Below, in pieces: positions 10,883 through 21,821 of a stretch of 64,000 nucleotides of DNA (positions are counted from its first letter, which is position 1; each line of letters begins with the position of its first letter). The stretch covers positions 558,001 through 622,000 of the forward strand of contig JAMXDE010000010.1 in the NCBI GenBank assembly GCA_026770025.1, written 5' to 3'. The translations under genes were made by a program, and so were the position numbers. The notes below the pieces were generated by a model. It was given only the letters and a program-made list of their open reading frames with translations. It did not search any database and was not told the DNA's origin. This DNA comes from Craspedostauros australis. Its lineage: Eukaryota; Bacillariophyta; Bacillariophyceae; Mastogloiales; Achnanthaceae.

Positions 10883-11079
10883 AGCCATGTGGCACAGCGC
10901 AGCGCACGGAACCCGATGCGCTGATGTGGCGCCCTCACGATTGGGAGGGAACGTAGTTCCACGGGCGCAGCCGATACGCGGGAGCTGGGTATCTTTGTTC
11001 TGATGGTGGTGGAGGTATCGCCGCAATACTGGGTTCTTTGCTTCACTTACTTCGGAGCTTGCTGTGGTTTGGCTGGCAT
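7595..11079 (-). CDS. ATXN2: ataxin-2 family RNA-binding protein
   Basis: Exons are 11051-11079, 8797-10520 and 7595-8352 (836 residues). The joins are GTAAGT donors with CAG acceptors and keep the frame, giving MPAKPQQAPK-TDTKND and NQPG-MINVM. Domains in order: an LSm fold at about 86-165 (LALSLVGSHASVTLLDG), LsmAD at about 250-315 (FNVSATFDENLYTTQLD), a PAM2 motif at 525-538 (TFIFNPSAKSFTPS) that in this family binds the MLLE domain of poly(A)-binding protein, then a Met/Gly/Pro-rich segment and a C-terminal RGG region. Family members act on mRNA stability, translation and stress granules in the cytoplasm. Intron 1 contains a (GA)n tract. Retention of intron 2 would end the protein 11 residues after the donor and remove the RGG tail. 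The first exon is tiny and is the least certain part. Confidence 0.88.
10843..10881. repeat. (GA)n microsatellite in ataxin-2 intron 1
   Basis: About 19 GA units on the plus strand give a (CT)n pyrimidine tract on the transcribed sense strand of ataxin-2, in the middle of its first intron, about 320 nt before the 3' splice site. Confidence 0.95.
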
Positions 11080-12108
11080 GATGTTCTTCTATCTCGATCG
11101 GTCTGGCCTGGTTTAGATTGGACTGATTTGGTTTGGCTGAATTTGAGCAGTCTGTTGCTTTCTCTCTTGGTTGAGTGGTCCGGAATTGTCTCGGTGATTA
11201 TTTGGATGTCGGTAGGTCGCCGAAGACGAACGTGCTGACTCTGGCGCTGACGATAGCGATGGCGATGATGATGATAACGGAAGGTGTTCTGGTGGGAGAT
11301 GGAGGCGGGTTGGTGTTGCTACGAGTCCACTATTGTTGGTGTGGTGGGAGTCGGCAGGTGTGATGTGCGTGTTTGTATTGGGAGGTCGTACACGTATGTG
11401 TGTGCTCGTCTGCGTGAGTGTCGGCAATGACTGGTGGTGTTTGTGCGGTTGTGGTTGCGTCTGTGGTACTCGGACTCGTTCTCGCACAGCCACAGAGCCA
11501 GGCCACACAGAGAGAACTGCTGGTTTGACGCTGTCTGGTATCTTTCCTTCTCTCTTTTCTCTCTCCTGTTTGTGTGTGTTGGTGTGTGTGTGGACGAAAA
11601 CGATGTCGTACACACAAACGGACGAATCGGCGTCGGTTGTTCTTCCTTGCGTCGTAGGCATGAAAATGAGCCTAGACAAGCCTCCAAACCGTACCACTGA
11701 CAAATCTCAAGCATTCTCCCCAGAACAAAAACGACAAGCGTTTGCTCTCTAGATCGTACTCTACTCTGCTCTACTGAATAGAGTATGCTCTATCATGGCA
11801 TTGCTCTGGTCCAGAATGATGACCCTCGAAGAAGGCATGTCACGTGGTTGTACGAGTACTCTATTGAACCTCTGGGTGGCGCGGAGCACACGTACCTACG
11901 CCTGCACTCTCTATTATAATGGAGAGTACTGTTCATCAACTTCAAACAAAGCAAGATGAGAGTGTGACACTCGCATGTTGTCACAGGGTGGATCAGAGTG
12001 GCCTATAGAATAGCGCAACATCACTCTTCTGAGCGTGTGTATGTGTGCGTGTGTGGGAGAGAGAGAGAGAGAGGGTACTCTCGGGTGCGTAGGTAGTAAC
12101 CATCAACT
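11080..12108. other. spacer: ataxin-2 upstream region and LETM1-like 3' flank
   Basis: No gene was seen. The part next to 11079 should hold the ataxin-2 promoter; no clear TATA box was noticed. The right half holds short inverted repeats: TACTCT/AGAGTA (11762-11785) and ACTCTC/GAGAGT with a 10-nt loop (11906-11927). A (GA)n run lies at about 12056-12074. Confidence 0.6.
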
Positions 12109-13422
12109 CTACTCAATAGCTGGGATGTTTGCCTCGTGTTGTTCATGGTTGTAGGCGCACATTTCCCTGGGCAAAAAGGAGGCAGATCTGTAATCGGCCA
12201 TGCCACGAATCGCGAAGATGGAAAGCAGGACTGACCTGGCCATGTTGCCGTTGTGATGCTCCTCATTTTGGCCCTGTTGGATTCGTTCCCTGGGTTCCAC
12301 CACGGCAACTTGGATCCATTTCTTGAGGTCCACCCGTAGCTCCGCCTCGGACCTGCCTAGACTGGCGATGAGTCTGTCGTTGCATGCCTCCAGCAAGCGA
12401 CTCAGTGAGATCGTGTCCAGGTCGACGTTCTGATCAACAATGAACGTGTCAGCATCTTCGATGCGTTTGAGATGCGTCAGCAGCTTGCCTCGCCTGACGA
12501 ACCCAGGCAAGAATGAGCCGAAGGGATTGGGACCTTCAACAGCATCGACCAGCCCGTTCAGGACCACCTTGGGCAGGTGGGTGAGCCTCATGGAGGCCCT
12601 AGTCAGTGGTGCAGCGGAGTAGATCATGGGTTCCACTTCTGCCAGGATGTTATCGACCGAGAACCGGTCAGTCTTGAGTAGATTCCAGGCACCGGCACTG
12701 AGCTGGGTGAGGTTGGACATGACCGCGCGTTGCTTTTTCCGACCGAAGATGTTGAGCTTTGCCAGCTGCGGCACTTCTTTCGCTGACCGTTCGATGTCCA
12801 TCAAGGTCTTGATGACAGCATGGGATCTCTGCCGCGTCATCTTCTCCAGTTTCGTCTCCTGCGTGTTGGTAGCCGTGGACGCGAAAGGGGACGGGAGCAT
12901 GTCGGGGTAGAACATGAGGGCGTAGGGGAAGAACCGGGGTGCTCCCCACATGATGAAGAGCAGATTCATGACCTTGCCGCGGTCGTCCTTGCCTTGCTGG
13001 AGGAACATGAATTCATCGTACGTGATGCCACCGTTCACGTTCTTCAACCGTTGCCTGAGCACCTTGGGAGACAGGTCCTTCTCCGTCATCTCGTATTTCG
13101 CCTTGACCTGCTCGCGGTAGTCCTTCTGCTTGGACCTGATGTCGTTGCACCGCTTGTGGTTGTACCACATCTCCTTGGATCCATCGACTGCCCGCGTCAC
13201 CGAATCCTTTACATACTTGCCCAGTTGCACCACGACGTTGCCACCCCCGCTGTTGTCTCGCGAAGGCGTCACGCTCTGCTCTTGCAGCATGGCCGAGGCC
13301 GGCGCTGGTGCGGACGCAGATGCGGAGGCGAGCACCAGCCCACCGATGGTCGACCATGCAACAAGGCACAGCAGCAGCCACGCAGGATGCAGACTTCCCA
13401 TCCTTCTCTGCGCTTGCTTCAT
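12109..13422 (-). CDS. LETM1-domain protein with N-terminal signal-like sequence
   Basis: A single-exon gene of 437 residues. The first 35 residues contain a hydrophobic core (WLLLCLVAWSTIGGLVL) followed by an Ala/Ser/Pro-rich stretch, so it enters the secretory route, a plastid or mitochondria. The middle shows LETM1-type features (FMFLQQG, then LLFIMWGAPRFFPYALMF as a membrane-like segment). The C-terminal part (LLEACNDRLIASL ... LKKWIQV) matches the helical ribosome-binding-like domain of LETM1/LETMD1 proteins. LETM1 proteins act in inner-membrane ion exchange and organelle protein handling; the role here is inferred only. The Met at 13422 was chosen because the same frame continues upstream to 13767 through repeat-encoded His-Thr-Thr-Pro-His units that look like 5' UTR. 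Confidence 0.75.
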   Translation of the reverse strand: MKQAQRRMGSLHPAWLLLCLVAWSTIGGLVLASASASAPAPASAMLQEQSVTPSRDNSGGGNVVVQLGKYVKDSVTRAVDGSKEMWYNHKRCNDIRSKQKDYREQVKAKYEMTEKDLSPKVLRQRLKNVNGGITYDEFMFLQQGKDDRGKVMNLLFIMWGAPRFFPYALMFYPDMLPSPFASTATNTQETKLEKMTRQRSHAVIKTLMDIERSAKEVPQLAKLNIFGRKKQRAVMSNLTQLSAGAWNLLKTDRFSVDNILAEVEPMIYSAAPLTRASMRLTHLPKVVLNGLVDAVEGPNPFGSFLPGFVRRGKLLTHLKRIEDADTFIVDQNVDLDTISLSRLLEACNDRLIASLGRSEAELRVDLKKWIQVAVVEPRERIQQGQNEEHHNGNMARSVLLSIFAIRGMADYRSASFLPREMCAYNHEQHEANIPAIE

Positions 13423-14593
13423 CGTGCTCGTCGGGGTCGCACGGTGTGGTGTGGTGTGGTGTGGTGTGGTGTGGTGTGGTGTGGTGTGGTATATGTAAGA
13501 CCGTAGAACACAACAGCGGAGTTTTTGTATACAAATGTATTCTCCGTATCCGGAGAGAGAATGCAATACTGCTCTGTACTTTGTGATGTCGCGTAATGTG
13601 AACGTGGTGCCTCGCACTTTTGGACAGCGTCTCCGGCGGTTCTTTGTGTGGTGTTTTGTGTGAGGATTTTCGTCCGGGTCGGTCCCAAGCACGCCCCTGC
13701 GGAAGATGTTGGTGTCGGTGTGGGTGTCAGCACTGATGATGCCGTAAACAACGATCAGCGAAGCCAAAGATCGCGACGGCGAAAAATGTGGAAGGGAAGA
13801 ATCGGCATGTGTGACATCAGATCACATCACATGGATATTCCACGTGGAATTGCAACGGACCAACCACCAATCATCAACCAACCCAAACACAAGGACCAAA
13901 ACCACAAGACAACAATCAGATCCTCTCTCCGGTGAATGACAGACGGGACGCACAACATGATCACCAACGCCTGCCCAAAGTTGAAGACCGATCACCTAAC
14001 ACGACAACAACAGTGAAGGGACGAAAGTCGCCCAAACATCAACTCCGAAACACGGAACTGGGGACAACAGAGTAGTCGTAGGACAGACCACGAGGACACC
14101 AAACCTTGCTCTCGGCTGTCCTCTCCAGCACAAGATCGTGACAGTCCGCATTGATATCAGTCGCCTCACCGATTCAAAGAAGAAGAGGCTTGAACGAGAT
14201 TCCTGTTGGGTACTTCAGAGCGCTCGTCTCCTTCGTCGCCTCCCCCCTCCTCGCCATCCATAGCACGTGTTCACAACTATCAACAAGTCGCAGTCCAGAC
14301 ACTCTACAGTACTCTGCGAGCTACTCTGCCCTACTCTATCGGTTCTGAAGACCGCAAGTGCGACCCACCATACTCGTACCCACACCACAAGCAATTGTTG
14401 CGCGCTTGTATACTCCACCAGTACTCTGCTCATCTTCAATCACATTCTCAAGACACTGCTCTTTGAGACTCATCGGTTGAATTACTGACCAAAGCCATTT
14501 GAGTTATTGGGTGATCCGATTCAGCAGGAAATCAGGAGGAAACAATCACGAACCTCCCAACAGCAGAGCACAGACAACAGACCAACCACAACC
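13423..14593. promoter_or_regulatory. divergent spacer between LETM1-like gene and ABCE1
   Basis: This 1.17 kb must contain the start regions of both divergent genes. It holds the GGTGT repeat. I saw no convincing TATA box and no conserved ORF. Confidence 0.5.
13443..13490. repeat. (GGTGT)n tandem repeat upstream of the LETM1-like gene
   Basis: Nearly ten perfect GGTGT units lie about 20 nt before the start codon of the minus-strand LETM1-like gene, so the 5' leader should carry an (ACACC)n tract. The copy number is likely variable between strains. Confidence 0.95.
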
Positions 14594-17500
14594 ATGGCAC
14601 CAAACAAGAAAAACAAGAAGAAGCAGTCCACTGGCGAGGACAGCCTCACGAGAATCGCCATCATTAACTCATCCCGCTGCAAGCCCAAGAAATGCCGACA
14701 GGAGTGCAAGAAGTCCTGCCCTGTGGTCAAGCTGGGAAAGCTGTGCATCGAAGTCGAGCCCACCAGCAAGCTCGCTTTCATTTCCGAACCACTTTGCATC
14801 GGTACGTTCCGCTATCGGCCCCTTCACAATTGAGCGGGAGGTTGTGCAGAATTCGTAACAAGGTGGTTGTGATTTTCGATGCGTGCGGTTGTCTTCAAAT
14901 ATGTACGCGTCCAGGTACACCTCCACGTTTTCGCACGTCTATATGCGTCCGAGTGAGGACGCATACCTACAGGCACATATCGTGGATTTCGTGCACATTT
15001 CCTTTCCCGTGCGATCACAGTTGCCTCCGACGCCAGAGTACTGCACGTGCTGGCTGACCAGCACAGAATTGGCACTTGTGGGCACTGTCTGCAGCACGCA
15101 GAATGCAACACGCAACGTTTGCAAACAATGTCCCAGAGGACTGCCTGCATTGCGCTTGCGCAGGACGCCGTTCGTCGAATGGATCTAATTCAGTGACGGT
15201 GCGGCACTGGACATGGCTTACGATGCTGTTCGCGAGGGTGCTTTAGTTGCACTCGTTGGATCCACTTGACTCCGTCTCACAATTGCAAAATGCTTGCGAC
15301 TGCCACCACCACCACCATCATCTCCCCCATTCTGCCGATCGGTACTACTCCACATTCTACTATTTTCGGTTCGTTGTGACCACTTGCAGGATGTGGTATC
15401 TGCGTGAAGAAGTGCCCATTCGAGGCCATCAACATCATCAACTTACCAAAAGACCTGGAGCGCAACACCACGCACCGGTACGGGCCAAACTCCTTCAAAC
15501 TCCATCGCCTACCGATGCCACGTCCTGGCCAGGTACTTGGTTTGGTGGGAACGAACGGCATCGGCAAGTCAACGGCGTTGAAAATTCTGGCAGGTAAGCT
15601 CAAACCCAACCTCGGGCGGTACGACGCGCCCCCGGACTGGGAAGAGATTCTCGTCCATTTCCGAGGCAGCGAGCTCCAAAGCTACTTCATGAAGATCCTG
15701 GAGGATTCGCTCAAGGCAACCATCAAGCCGCAGTACGTGGATCACATCCCCCGTGCCGTGCGCGGGCAGGTTGGCGACGTGCTCCGAACGAAGGACGAAC
15801 GCACGGAGGTCGAGGGTTGGGACTGTTTTGACTGGGCCATCACCGAGGCGGAACTGAAGCATCTGTTGGATCGTGAAATCAGAGATTTGTCAGGTGGCGA
15901 ATTGCAGCGTTTCGCGATTGCTGCAGTGGCAGTGCAAGTCAGCGATGTGTACATGTTCGACGAGCCATCGTCTTACCTCGACGTAAAGCAACGATTGACG
16001 GCCGCCCACATGATCCGTCAAATCCTCGAAGTGGCAGACGGCGACAGACGTTACGTGCTTGTTGTGGAGCACGATCTCGCCGTGTTAGACTACCTCAGCG
16101 ACTACGTCTGCGTGTTGTACGGAAGTGCTGGAGGCTACGGTGTTGTCACAATGCCCTTCGGTGTGCGCACAGGAATCAACGCGTTCCTTGCAGGCTTCAT
16201 CCCAACTGAGAATCTTCGCTTCAGAGAGGACTCTCTCTCTTTCAAGGTACGTAGGAGTTGTGTGATGGGTGCACGTGAAGGTGGAGACGAAAGCAGCCAT
16301 GACCGAGACCAAGATGATGGACATTTCAACGTCGTGATGTCGTTACGATGTCGCAGCTTCACAACCATGGCGGGCCGACCCGCGTCGATTTGATTTGGGA
16401 TGGGAGTCGCGCATGGCTTCTGTTGCTCCGGTGTTGTCTAGTGCAAGGCCTCGACGATGCGTCGATACGCTCTGCCATCCCGTGGTCTTGTATCGAACCC
16501 AGATTGCGTAGTCCATCGCTAATGGTATCCCCTCTGCCGCTCCATCCGTGTTTTAATGCCGCGTCGGCCATATCATACCATACCCTCTCAACATGCAGGT
16601 GTCCGAACGAGCTGAGGTTGAGTCGTCCAAGAACGATATCATCAATAATTACACCTACCCGAAGATGACCAAGACACAGACCCGTGGCCCAGCAAAGTTC
16701 ATTTTGCACGTTGAAGAGGGAGCTTTCACGGATTCCGAAATCATCGTCTTGTTGGGGGAGAATGGTACCGGCAAAACGACGTTCGTCCGCATGTTAGCAG
16801 GGTTGCTGAAAAGCGACAAGCAGGTGGAGCTCGAGAAGGAGAACATGATGTACGAGGCTTCGCAAGCCGGTGCACCTGACCTACATGTCAGTTACAAGCC
16901 GCAAAAGATCTCTCCAAAGTTCAAGGGAACCGTGAGACAGCTGCTGCACAAGAAGATCCGGGATGCTTACGTTCATCCCCAGTTCATCTCCGATGTGATG
17001 AAGCCACTGATCATCGAAAACATCATCGACAACGGAGTGCAGACCCTGTCCGGAGGTGAACTGCAGCGACTCGCAATCACCGTGGCCTTGGGAAAGCCTG
17101 CCGATGTGTATCTGGTCGACGAACCAAGCGCGTATCTGGACTCAGAGCAACGCATTAACTGTGCGAAGGTGATCAAGCGATTCATCATGCACAGCAAGAA
17201 GACCGCCTTCGTCGTGGAGCACGATTTCATCATGGCAACCTACCTGGCTGACCGCGTCGTTGTGTATCATGGTCGTCCCGGTATCGAGGCAACCGCCTCC
17301 GCTCCGCAATCGCTGCTGACCGGGATGAACCGATTCCTCAAGAGCCTTGCAGTGACTTTCAGACGCGACCCCGTGAACTTCCGTCCAAGGTACATACGCT
17401 TTCTTTCAACTCGTGTGTGACTTGATCTGACACGCTTGGCGTGGTCGTGGCAATCCTCGTTGGTATGATTTTATCATGTCATCTGGACGGGCTAGAGCGC

Positions 17501-17752
17501 GAACGTTATCATGACCCATGGCGATCCTTGTTAATTCCCGCCCCCCGTGTGCATCTCTCAGCATCCCACTGACTCCACCTTTCTTTTCCTGCCATGCTCT
17601 CATTTCTCACAACACAACACAACACACAACGAAGAATCAACAAGCGCGGATCTCAGAAGGACGCGGAGCAAAAGAAGAACGGCAACTATTTCTTCTATGA
17701 CGATGAGGAGGACAAGGATGACGACAGCGTTGAAGACGACGATGATCTCTAG
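14594..17752 (+). CDS. ABCE1: ABCE1 / RLI1 ribosome-recycling ATPase
   Basis: Four exons: 14594-14801, 15390-16246, 16599-17389 and 17635-17752, giving 657 residues against about 600 in the family. Two [4Fe-4S] cysteine groups open the protein ([15 protein letters not shown], then [13 protein letters not shown] across the first intron). The first ATPase domain has Walker [10 protein letters not shown], signature LSGGELQRF and Walker [12 protein letters not shown]. The second has [18 protein letters not shown] and [11 protein letters not shown]. The tail [10 protein letters not shown]...NYFFY matches the family end, followed by an extra acidic stretch. ABCE1 splits terminated or stalled ribosomes in the cytoplasm and is normally essential. 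A Lys/Ser-rich insertion of about 30 residues sits before the second ATPase domain. The joins keep phases 1, 0 and 2. Confidence 0.97.
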
Positions 17753-18623
17753 ATTCGAGCAAGCTGCGTGAGGTCCTCCCTGCAGCCGCCCTGTCACCTT
17801 TCCGTGAGCGCAGGTCTGCCCGCGTCGAGCTTCCTACTCACATAAAACTGCGTCCCTCTGCGGCACCGCCACTCCATCCCCTGACCCTGTCTACCATCAC
17901 AGCTCTGCAGCTTGTCATGAACGCTCTCGGACCAACCATCTCTTCATTTTAATACACGTACACGTACGCAGTAAGTAAAGCCTGGAGTAGTATACTCTTG
18001 AGAGAAATATTATCTATCTTATTGCAATACACGGTAATTTCAAGCACCTCCGATGCAGCAATTGTGCGCGTAGGATAGCTCCTACTCGTACTGCATATTA
18101 CTTTGTCAGTGCGCTTTGAGTATGGTGGAGTGCACGCTGGTGCTGATGTGAGCGGAGGACGGTATGAATACGAGCACACAGTGCACGAGTACTGGTATGT
18201 ATGGTACATGCCCATGGCAGGCAGCTGATGCTCGTATCCGTAGCGTACGGACACACTCTTCTCTCGCTCTCCACGCTATGTGCGAGTGTAGGTACTCCGA
18301 TGTTTTGGGGGTAGCTTTGCGTGTTTCTGTTCGTCCTTCGTACGAGATTTGGCGCCAATCAACCTGTCGCTGGGAAAAAAGCGGATCACCAACCGACACA
18401 AAACTACCACAACAAGAGCCTCTCCGACGCTCGCGTGCATGATGACGAAACGCGGAACGGAGGTGGCCAAGCACAAGGGGTGAAGAGACAGAATGGAGCA
18501 GAAGGAATCGGCGTGAATCCTCTCTCGGCAAAATCAGACTCACGCTCACACTCACGCTCACGCTCACACTCACAATCACAATCACAATCACAATCACACG
18601 CGTGCACAAAACAGTCGAAAACA
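17753..18623. other. spacer between ABCE1 and the DUF1764 gene
   Basis: Holds the ABCE1 3' flank with a CTCT-TG-AGAG palindrome near 17995-18004, and the upstream region of the DUF1764 gene. An in-frame extension from 18321 runs through a CACTCA/CAATCA microsatellite (about 18540-18600) that would encode Ser-His/Arg/Gln repeats. I treat it as leader. Confidence 0.5.
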
Positions 18624-19115
18624 ATGAAACGCGACAGAGACGGGAACAAGGCCGAGGCGAAGAGCAGCGGCTCATCAAAGCGCGATGCGAAACAGAAACA
18701 CAGTCCGAACAGTTTTGCGAGTCAGAGTGATAGCGGCAAGAGAGACAGCGAAAGCAAAACGAACAAGAACGGGCTGGACGAAATCGACAGCTTGTTCTCA
18801 CAGAAAAAGACGCAGACCTTGAAGGAATCTTCATCACAAGGTGGAGGCAAGGACGAAGCCAAGCGGAAGAAGCCAAGGCATGGCGGGTCGGTTGGTGAAC
18901 CCACGAGCAGCAAAAGAAGGAGGGCGACGGGTGCCGTTGGCAATGCGAGCTCGGGAGATTGGGTTGACGATGGTCGTGGTGGCCGTTACAACGGCGAAGG
19001 ATACACTGGGCGTGTCGAAGACGGCATCCGCATCTTCAAAGCGCACGTCCTCAATGGACCGTCCTTTGGATCGACGCCTCAATGCCCCTTCGACTGTGAT
19101 TGTTGCGTCATTTGA
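18624..19115 (+). CDS. DUF1764 family small basic protein
   Basis: Single exon, 163 residues from the Met at 18624 (MKRDRDG); an upstream in-frame Met at 18321 would add a low-complexity Ser/His stretch. The N-terminal half is Lys/Ser-rich and probably disordered. The diagnostic parts are EIDSLFSQKK in the middle and the C-terminal GIRIFKAHVLNG...TPQCPFDCDCCVI, which match the short conserved core and C-terminal CPFDCxCC end of DUF1764. The family is widespread in eukaryotes and its function is unknown. Basic composition (KRKKPRHGG, SKRRRATG) suggests a nuclear or nucleolar protein, which is inference. Confidence 0.82.
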   Translation: MKRDRDGNKAEAKSSGSSKRDAKQKHSPNSFASQSDSGKRDSESKTNKNGLDEIDSLFSQKKTQTLKESSSQGGGKDEAKRKKPRHGGSVGEPTSSKRRRATGAVGNASSGDWVDDGRGGRYNGEGYTGRVEDGIRIFKAHVLNGPSFGSTPQCPFDCDCCVI

Positions 19116-19769
19116 TGCATGAGTACTCCACAGCACTCGGCTAGTGCTCGTGCTCGGAATCTGCCCTGATGGCGGACGATTATTGTACGTGGTAGTATGT
19201 ACATGCACACAGTGGTAGAGTGGTAGAGTTTTGCTGTGTAACTCTCCCACATCGTATTAATGGAGTCGACAAGGGTACTTTGGAGAACATATGTTAGGTA
19301 CTCTTTCAACTTCAGCCTTGGTAACAACGGGGGCAGTGCACATGCTCTGCTCTACTCAGCTCTACTCTCCCATAGAGTACTCTCATTGTCTCCATCGTCG
19401 TGACATTCACCACTACCGTGCACACATTGTCATGCACGAATGCAACATTGCGCTCCCAGTGCATGTACCATACTCTACATTTACGTACATGTACGCTCAG
19501 AAGAGATGCTGGAGTTGAGTATCCTCTCATTTGTCGCTACTGGGACATACTACGCACCAATACTTAGAGTACTGATAGCCTTGGTATACTCGTAAATTGT
19601 ATCAGAAGTGTAAGACCGTGCTTTGAAGTCCTTGTGAATCCGGATTCCGTGTTGGCAACACATCTTAGTTGCACTCGCAGGTGCTGTGGCAACTGCCAAT
19701 GTTTGGCGAGCAAGGCAAACCAAGGGACGGAACGAAACGGAAGAGGCGATCATAACAAGGTCTTCCCCG
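19116..19769. other. convergent spacer between DUF1764 and DIMT1 genes
   Basis: No gene. It holds several TACTCT-type motifs, including TACTCT-CCCAT-AGAGTA (19363-19379) overlapping the palindrome GAGTACTC (19375-19382). Both genes end into this spacer. Confidence 0.6.
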
Positions 19770-21122
<1,353 letters not shown>

Positions 21123-21821
21123 GTTTGTTCGTGGTTTCAAATGTACTCGTGCTCGTCCTCGCAGAGCTGTTGGGTGCAACAAAAGAGTCGCTTGTTGGGA
21201 CGACCAGAACAGTCCGCTTCCTGATGGCAATCGGCTCCAGGACTGTCAGGACGTCGTCAGAACGGTCGTTGAATCTCCTTCCTTCCTGTCTGTCTGTGCT
21301 GGTCCTTGGTGTTGGCCCCGACAATCCTATTGTTTCATGTAATACAATGTTGTGTGATACAATATATAATATAATATAATAATAGAATACAATAGAGGAC
21401 GGTACTACGAGCAACGATTGGTGCGATACTCGTGGAACACACGACAATGTGAGTTGGTGTAGTCGGCGAGAATGTCGAGAGCAGCGTCATTTCATGTTTG
21501 CGTCTCGATTTGTTCGCAAAAGCAAGTCGTTTTTGGTGGCGAGCCGACAATCACGAGCATGTGCCGAGTCACGAGAAGGCATTCTACAAGCATTAACGTA
21601 GCGTGATCGAAACACAAGAAGAATCCTCTGGTCTTGTCCATAAACCATGTGCTCCATTCGTCCGTGTGGGATTGGTATCTGTCACTTTATGGTTATACTG
21701 CACAGTAGGACGTTCGAGGCTCTCTTGAGCGCTCCACCATCATGCGAGTGCTCACAGGCGTACATACCCAAGTACTCTGATGGTATCGAGATGGCGGATT
21801 GGACGCGTTTGGTTCGGGTTC
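21123..21821. other. spacer: DIMT1 upstream, WW-protein 3' flank
   Basis: No gene was recognised. A low-GC patch of ATA-rich units lies at about 21360-21395 (ATATAATATAATAATAG) and contains AATAGAATACAAT, a motif that recurs in other spacers. Confidence 0.5.

Noticed and set aside
13443-13490. GGTGT repeat as telomere-like or CRISPR-like array
   Set aside because: Continuous perfect microsatellite without spacers, internal to the contig and placed in a gene leader.
13423-13767. N-terminal extension of the LETM1-like protein
   Set aside because: It translates through the GGTGT repeat and lacks conserved sequence; the Met at 13422 gives a normal targeting sequence.
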